Of a stretch of 22,058 nt of DNA, positions 18,185 to 22,058 are shown in pieces. A program made the position numbers and the translations under genes. Location of the stretch: the NCBI GenBank assembly GCA_010092805.1, contig JAADYY010000366.1, positions 1 to 22,058 on the forward strand, written 5' to 3'. This DNA comes from Chloroflexota bacterium (GTDB taxonomy: Bacteria; Chloroflexota; Anaerolineae; Aggregatilineales; Phototrophicaceae). Each line of letters opens with the position of its first letter. The stretch's first letter is position 1. Below the pieces are notes generated by a model. That model was not told the DNA's origin. It was given only the letters and a program-made list of their open reading frames with translations, and did not search any database.

Positions 18185-19879
18185 TTGCTGAAGAAACTGA
18201 CACTCTGCTTGCTGCTCATCCTGGCGCTGAGCGCCGTGATCCCCGTTGGTGCGACCCCACTCGACGAACTGACCACATTGGCGGCGCAAGTCCCAGCAGA
18301 TACCCAGGTGTTCGCCGCCTTCCGCATCGACAGCGATTATTTTGACACGCTGGAAAGCATCTCAGCCAGTATCGAAGCGACTATCGGTGCTGAACTGCCA
18401 CGCGATCTTCAAATCGAAAACATTAGCAATCCCATCGAAGAAGAATTGGGCAGTTGGATCGGCACCACCGCTGCCGCAATAATCACTGATACAGCGCCCG
18501 CTGTCGCCGGTCGTGATGTGCCGGCGATTATCGCTTTTGCGGTTACCGACCGGACAGCGGCTGAAGCGTTCCTCGACGATATTCTCGACGGCGATGATTT
18601 CACCAAAACTGAAACCGAAGCCTATACGCTTTACGCTGGGGGCAGCTTCGATATTCACTATCTCGTGCGTGATGACGCCATGCTCATCACTTTGATGCCG
18701 GACATGCCTGCTGAAACACTCCTGTTCGACTTCGACACCAGCCTGGCCGAAAGTGAAGCGTTCATCGAAGCGCAGGCCAGCCTGCCGGAGGATGAATACA
18801 ACATTTTCGTTTATGCGGATCTGCCCGCTATTCTGGGGCCTGTCGCGCCGCTGGCTGGACTTGCGCTGAGCGGCACCCCATTGGCGGGTGCGGACATTGC
18901 GGCGATCCCGGATGCGCTTGGCCCGCTGACAATTGGCCTGACCATCTTCGATGACCGTACGCTTGTGGTCGATGTTGTCGAACCCGTGATCGACTCCGAA
19001 GCGCTCGGCCTTTCGGATGCCCGGCCAAGGCTCGCGCTCGACTTTTTGTCGCTTGTGCCCGCCGATGCCGCCCTGGTCATCCATGATCGTGGGATCGGCA
19101 AAGGCTTTGTCTCGCTGCTGGACGGGATCGATGCGTTGGGCGAACAGCTCGACGCCGCCGGGATCGCCTTGCCGGAACTCACCGGTGCAGAAGTCGATGA
19201 TCCGGTGGGCGAACTGATCCTCAACGAGATCAATATCGACGATCTGGCCGCTTTCACCCGCCTGACATTTCGCGGGCTGACGGGCCTGACTATCGAAGAT
19301 GGCCTCGGCTGGATGACCGACGATTACATCAACTACCTGAGCGTGCGCACCGACGATGGCGCGCTGTCGTTCGAGAACAGTTTGCTGGTCGCCGTAACGG
19401 ATGTCGAAGCGGCCAACGCCCTGTTCGCCGCGCTCCAAGACACCGCCGACCAGGTTAGCGTTGAAGCCACGCTAGAGGGCGACATCCTGGCATTAGAAAC
19501 CGGCAGCACCATACGCAGCGTTCTGCCCCGCACCGATCTTGTCATCAGCGATCTGCTGATTGGGCAGACTGATGAGGTCTTTGCGGTCGGCACGCGCGCG
19601 GGGGTTGAATTCGCGCTGAATCCAACCGACGATAGCCTGGTCACCGATCCAACCTTCATGACGGCCAGCGAATACTTCCTGCCAGACACCGTGACGCTGT
19701 TGTATGCGTCGGTCGCCGCGCCTGCCGAGGCACTGCAGGGAGCGCTGCGCCAGATGGATCGCGGTGTGGCGGATGCTATCGGGCTTTTAGGGGTCATCGA
19801 GAGCGCATCGATCACTGCGACCAGCGCTGAGGAGCGGCCCGGCGTGCTGCGTCTCGCCATGACCATCGCCGGCGAGTAA
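18185..19879 (+). CDS. Secreted DUF3352-family-like protein, paralog 2 (TTG start)
   Basis: A 564-residue exported acidic protein. The start is TTG 18185, chosen because MLKKLTLCLLLILALSAVIP gives a signal peptide aligned with that of the upstream paralog, and AAAGGA lies about 10 bases before it. After cleavage near residue 25 (ATPLDELTTLAAQVPADTQV) the DUF3352-like pattern follows: ELGSWIGTTAAAI, PAIIAFAVTDRTAAEAFLDDIL, DDAMLITLMPD. The end GVIESASITATS matches the LIESASFTGI end of paralog 1. Asp and Glu are very abundant. It has no recognisable catalytic motif or anchor beyond the signal peptide. Function unknown; duplication followed by moderate divergence is the best explanation of the pair. 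Confidence 0.7.
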   Translation: MLKKLTLCLLLILALSAVIPVGATPLDELTTLAAQVPADTQVFAAFRIDSDYFDTLESISASIEATIGAELPRDLQIENISNPIEEELGSWIGTTAAAIITDTAPAVAGRDVPAIIAFAVTDRTAAEAFLDDILDGDDFTKTETEAYTLYAGGSFDIHYLVRDDAMLITLMPDMPAETLLFDFDTSLAESEAFIEAQASLPEDEYNIFVYADLPAILGPVAPLAGLALSGTPLAGADIAAIPDALGPLTIGLTIFDDRTLVVDVVEPVIDSEALGLSDARPRLALDFLSLVPADAALVIHDRGIGKGFVSLLDGIDALGEQLDAAGIALPELTGAEVDDPVGELILNEINIDDLAAFTRLTFRGLTGLTIEDGLGWMTDDYINYLSVRTDDGALSFENSLLVAVTDVEAANALFAALQDTADQVSVEATLEGDILALETGSTIRSVLPRTDLVISDLLIGQTDEVFAVGTRAGVEFALNPTDDSLVTDPTFMTASEYFLPDTVTLLYASVAAPAEALQGALRQMDRGVADAIGLLGVIESASITATSAEERPGVLRLAMTIAGE

Positions 19880-19912
19880 CCGCGCCCCTCCGCCAATGCT
19901 GGCGACAGGTTC

Positions 19913-19940
19913 GGGATGGGCTTGAGGCTTGGCCCATCCC
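19913..19940. terminator. Strong bidirectional hairpin between convergent genes
   Basis: GGGATGGGC (19913-19921) and GCCCATCCC (19932-19940) form a perfect 9-bp GC-rich stem with a 10-base loop. It lies 33 bases after the DUF3352-like paralog 2 stop codon and 11 bases after the menE stop codon on the other strand, so it can end transcripts from both sides. No T-run follows on either strand. Confidence 0.7.
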
Positions 19941-19951
19941 AACATGGCTCA

Positions 19952-21439
19952 TCAGATGCGCGCCAGCAGTTCCGCGATGGCGCGCCGATGAATCTTCCCG
20001 GACGCCGTTTGCGGCAGCGCCTCGAAAAAGTGGATGCGGCGTGGACGCTTGTAACCCGCCAACCGCTCGCGTGCGAAGGCGTCGAGTTCATCCGCCGTGA
20101 GGTCTTGATCGGGCGCAGTCACCACCGCCGCCGCCACCTGCTGACCCCACTCCGCGTTAGGCACCCCGACCACACACACATCCGCAACCGCCGGATGTGC
20201 CCGCAGCACCGCCTCGACCTCCGCTGGGTACACATTCTCGCCACCAGAAACGATCAAGTCGCTGCGGCGCTGCACCAACCACAGATCGCCGTCCGCATCC
20301 AGGTAGCCGATGTCGCCCGTGTGGAATTCGCCGTCACGCAACCGCAGATCGTCAGGCTGAGCGAGATAGCCGCGCATGATCGTCGGGCCGCTGACGACAA
20401 TCTCGCCGTACTCGCCCGGCGGCAGACTCGCGCCATCTTCCCCCACAACCCGCACCGATGCGAACATCAGCGGCTTGCCGACACTCCCCGGCTTGCGATA
20501 CACATCCGCCGGGAGCATCGTCGCCACCTGCGAGGTCGCTTCGGTGAGGCCATACGTCGTCGCCACTGGGACGTTCAAGCGCTCACAGCGCGCGATCAGT
20601 TCGGGTGTCGCCGCCGCCCCGCCGAGCAGGATCAGCCGCAGCGTCGGCGGGAACGGTGTATCAGGCCGCGCATCCAGCAACCGCAGCAGCATCGTTGGCA
20701 CCAACGACACCTGCGTAATTCGCTCCGCTTCCAGCAGATCCCACATTGCGGCTGGGTCGAAGCGCTCGCTGAGAACAATCGTCGTGGTGGCAAGGCAGCA
20801 GCGTGTGACAATCGCCAGCCCCCCCACGTGATACAAGGGCAGCGTCAGCAGCCAGCGATCTTCTGGGAGGGTGCCCAGCCGCCACGCGGACGCGACCGCG
20901 TTCCAAAACAGATTATCAACCGTGATCTGCGCGCCTTTTGGTCGGCCACTCGTCCCCGAAGTGAAGACAATCGCCTGTACTGCACCCCGATCAACCTCGC
21001 CGGATAGATATGGGCTATCCGCCGCCGCATGTGTCGTCCAATCGAGGGTGCGTGCCGGGAGTACCCGCTCTGTGGGTAGGCCGCTGGAAAGCAACGGTTC
21101 CTCAAATGCCTCACCGACGATCACCGCACGGCAGCCCGCGTGCTCAATCTGCCAGCGCAGATCATCCGGCGTCAAGCGGGTGTTGAGCGGCACCAGCACT
21201 ACCCCAAGCCGCATCAGTGCATGGATGAGCAGGAGGTAGGGTACGCTGTTTGACATCAACACACCGATGTGATCGCCGCGCTCAACCCCGCGCTCGATCA
21301 ACTGCTCTACGATCCCCGCCGTCCGCGCGTTAAGCTGCGCATAAGTCAGTTGCTCGCCCGCCGCAATCAGCGCAAGTCCATCAGGGCGTGCTTGGCTCGC
21401 CGCCGCCAACCAATCCACACTACGATCTGTGACGATCAT
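19952..21439 (-). CDS. menE: o-Succinylbenzoate-CoA ligase (MenE)
   Basis: A 495-residue ANL-superfamily acyl-CoA synthetase that activates o-succinylbenzoate with ATP and CoA in menaquinone synthesis. The phosphate-binding loop is TSGTSGRPKG (160-169). YGLTEAT (about 286-292) is the A5 motif, HTGDIGYLDADG the A7 region, and VSGGENVYP the A8 hinge. The catalytic lysine is in TASGKIHR near residue 482. The family is broad, but the neighbour is menB, the next step in the pathway, and length fits MenE, so this reading is preferred over a fatty acyl-CoA ligase. GAGGGAG lies 4 bases upstream of ATG 21439. A terminator-like hairpin lies between menB and this gene, 20 bases before the ATG. Confidence 0.85.
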   Translation of the reverse strand: MIVTDRSVDWLAAASQARPDGLALIAAGEQLTYAQLNARTAGIVEQLIERGVERGDHIGVLMSNSVPYLLLIHALMRLGVVLVPLNTRLTPDDLRWQIEHAGCRAVIVGEAFEEPLLSSGLPTERVLPARTLDWTTHAAADSPYLSGEVDRGAVQAIVFTSGTSGRPKGAQITVDNLFWNAVASAWRLGTLPEDRWLLTLPLYHVGGLAIVTRCCLATTTIVLSERFDPAAMWDLLEAERITQVSLVPTMLLRLLDARPDTPFPPTLRLILLGGAAATPELIARCERLNVPVATTYGLTEATSQVATMLPADVYRKPGSVGKPLMFASVRVVGEDGASLPPGEYGEIVVSGPTIMRGYLAQPDDLRLRDGEFHTGDIGYLDADGDLWLVQRRSDLIVSGGENVYPAEVEAVLRAHPAVADVCVVGVPNAEWGQQVAAAVVTAPDQDLTADELDAFARERLAGYKRPRRIHFFEALPQTASGKIHRRAIAELLARI

Positions 21440-21458
21440 CCAGCTCCCTCAAAACAAC

Positions 21459-21490
21459 ACGGGGGCTTAGCCGCTGCGACTGTCCCCCGT
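21459..21490 (-). terminator. Terminator-like hairpin between menB and menE
   Basis: Read on the minus strand, ACGGGGG pairs with CCCCCGT around an 18-base loop, and the stem is followed by GTTGTTTTG, a T-rich run. It lies 33 bases after the menB stop codon and ends about 20 bases before the menE start. The form is that of a factor-independent terminator, so it could end or attenuate transcription between the two genes. Confidence 0.55.
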
Positions 21491-21522
21491 TGATTGTCAA
21501 AGCTGTGCGTACCCTCCGGCGC

Positions 21523-22058
21523 TTACGGACGCCAGGGATACTTGTTGAACTCCGGCTTGCGCTTCTCGACGTAGGCATTGCGCCCCTCCTGCCCTTCTTC
21601 AGTCATGTAGAAGAGCAGCGTGGCATCCCCGGCGAGCTGCTGCAAACCCGTCTGCCCATCGACATCGGCATTCATCGACGCCTTCAGCAGCCGGATCGCC
21701 AGCGGGCTGTGCTGCAAGATCTCCTGTGCCCACTGCACACCTTCGGCCTCAAGCTGATCAATCGGCACAACGGCGTTGACCAACCCCATTTCGAGCGCCT
21801 GCTGCGCGTTGTACTGGCGGCACAGATACCAGATCTCACGCGCCTTCTTCTGCCCGACGATGCGCGCCAGATAGCTTGAGCCGTAGCCACCGTCGAAGCT
21901 GCCGACTTTCGGCCCAGTCTGCCCGAAGATCGCGTTATCCGCCGCAATCGTCAGGTCACAGACGACGTGCAGCACGTGCCCGCCGCCAATCGCATAGCCG
22001 GGCACCAGCGCGATCACCGGCTTGGGCATCGTGCGGATGATGCGCTGGAGCACCAGCA
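21523..22058 (-). CDS. menB: 1,4-dihydroxy-2-naphthoyl-CoA synthase (MenB), C-terminal part (5' end outside window)
   Basis: The last ~178 residues of MenB, a crotonase-fold enzyme that cyclises o-succinylbenzoyl-CoA to 1,4-dihydroxy-2-naphthoyl-CoA. The frame stays open to the window edge; family length is about 270-300, so about 100 N-terminal residues are missing. Key segments are RTMPKPVIALVPGYAIGGGH, the oxyanion-hole region, FGQTGPKVGSFDGGYGSSYL with the active-site loop, and YMTEEGQEGRNAYVEKRKPEF at the end. The Gly after QT in FGQTGPKVG is that of type I (bicarbonate-dependent) MenB enzymes; type II enzymes have Asp there. The stop codon is TAA (21525-21523). menE follows 83 bases downstream on the same strand. 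Confidence 0.93.
   Translation of the reverse strand, partial: LVLQRIIRTMPKPVIALVPGYAIGGGHVLHVVCDLTIAADNAIFGQTGPKVGSFDGGYGSSYLARIVGQKKAREIWYLCRQYNAQQALEMGLVNAVVPIDQLEAEGVQWAQEILQHSPLAIRLLKASMNADVDGQTGLQQLAGDATLLFYMTEEGQEGRNAYVEKRKPEFNKYPWRP

Noticed and set aside
19916..21007. 363-codon open frame on the plus strand over menE
   Set aside because: It is the shadow of menE, Arg/His/Gln-rich in composition, with no family motif.

Overview
The window looks like part of a Chloroflexota (Anaerolineae-like) chromosome. This is an inference from three things: the GC-rich coding sequence, the Thr/Pro-rich tail of a secreted protein at 10368-11474 (a style common in that phylum), and the DUF3352-type secreted proteins. 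No rRNA, tRNA, CRISPR array or insertion sequence was seen. Coding density is high. The longest gene-free stretches are about 180 bases (16218-16397) and 162 bases (10206-10367), so none exceeds 300 bases.

Region 1 (1-10205, all + strand) is a polysaccharide locus. In order it has: the 3' end of a sulfotransferase, a GT2 glycosyltransferase, an O-antigen ligase/polymerase-type membrane protein, three GT-B (family 4-like) glycosyltransferases, an NAD-dependent epimerase/reductase of the WbpV/WbpK type, a polyprenyl-phosphate sugar-phosphate transferase of the WbpL/WecA family, and a fused ATP sulfurylase-APS kinase. Most junctions overlap or are a few bases apart, as in one transcription unit. 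Together they can start a repeat unit on a lipid carrier, extend it, polymerise or ligate it, and make PAPS for sulfating it. The simplest reading is a sulfated surface glycan. Flippase and export genes are not in the window.

Region 2 (10206-13188, +) starts with a hairpin and a probable sigma-70-like promoter. It encodes two related secreted proteins with a GldG/DUF4350-like N-terminal part. One ends in a Thr/Pro-rich tail, the other in a CBM9-like region plus an SH3b domain.

Region 3 (16217-13193, - strand) is a compact four-gene cassette: a PqqD-like peptide-binding protein, a lasso-peptide-B2-like transglutaminase-fold protein, an HprK-like P-loop kinase and a NTP_transf_5-type nucleotidyltransferase. 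These are RiPP (lasso) tailoring parts, but there is no lasso cyclase, no transporter and no recognisable precursor. This is the most unusual part of the window.

Region 4 (16398-19879, +) is divergent from Region 3. It holds two tandem paralogous secreted acidic DUF3352-type proteins and ends at a strong bidirectional hairpin.

Region 5 (22058-19952, -) has the menaquinone genes menB (5' end cut by the window edge) and menE, with a terminator-like hairpin between them.
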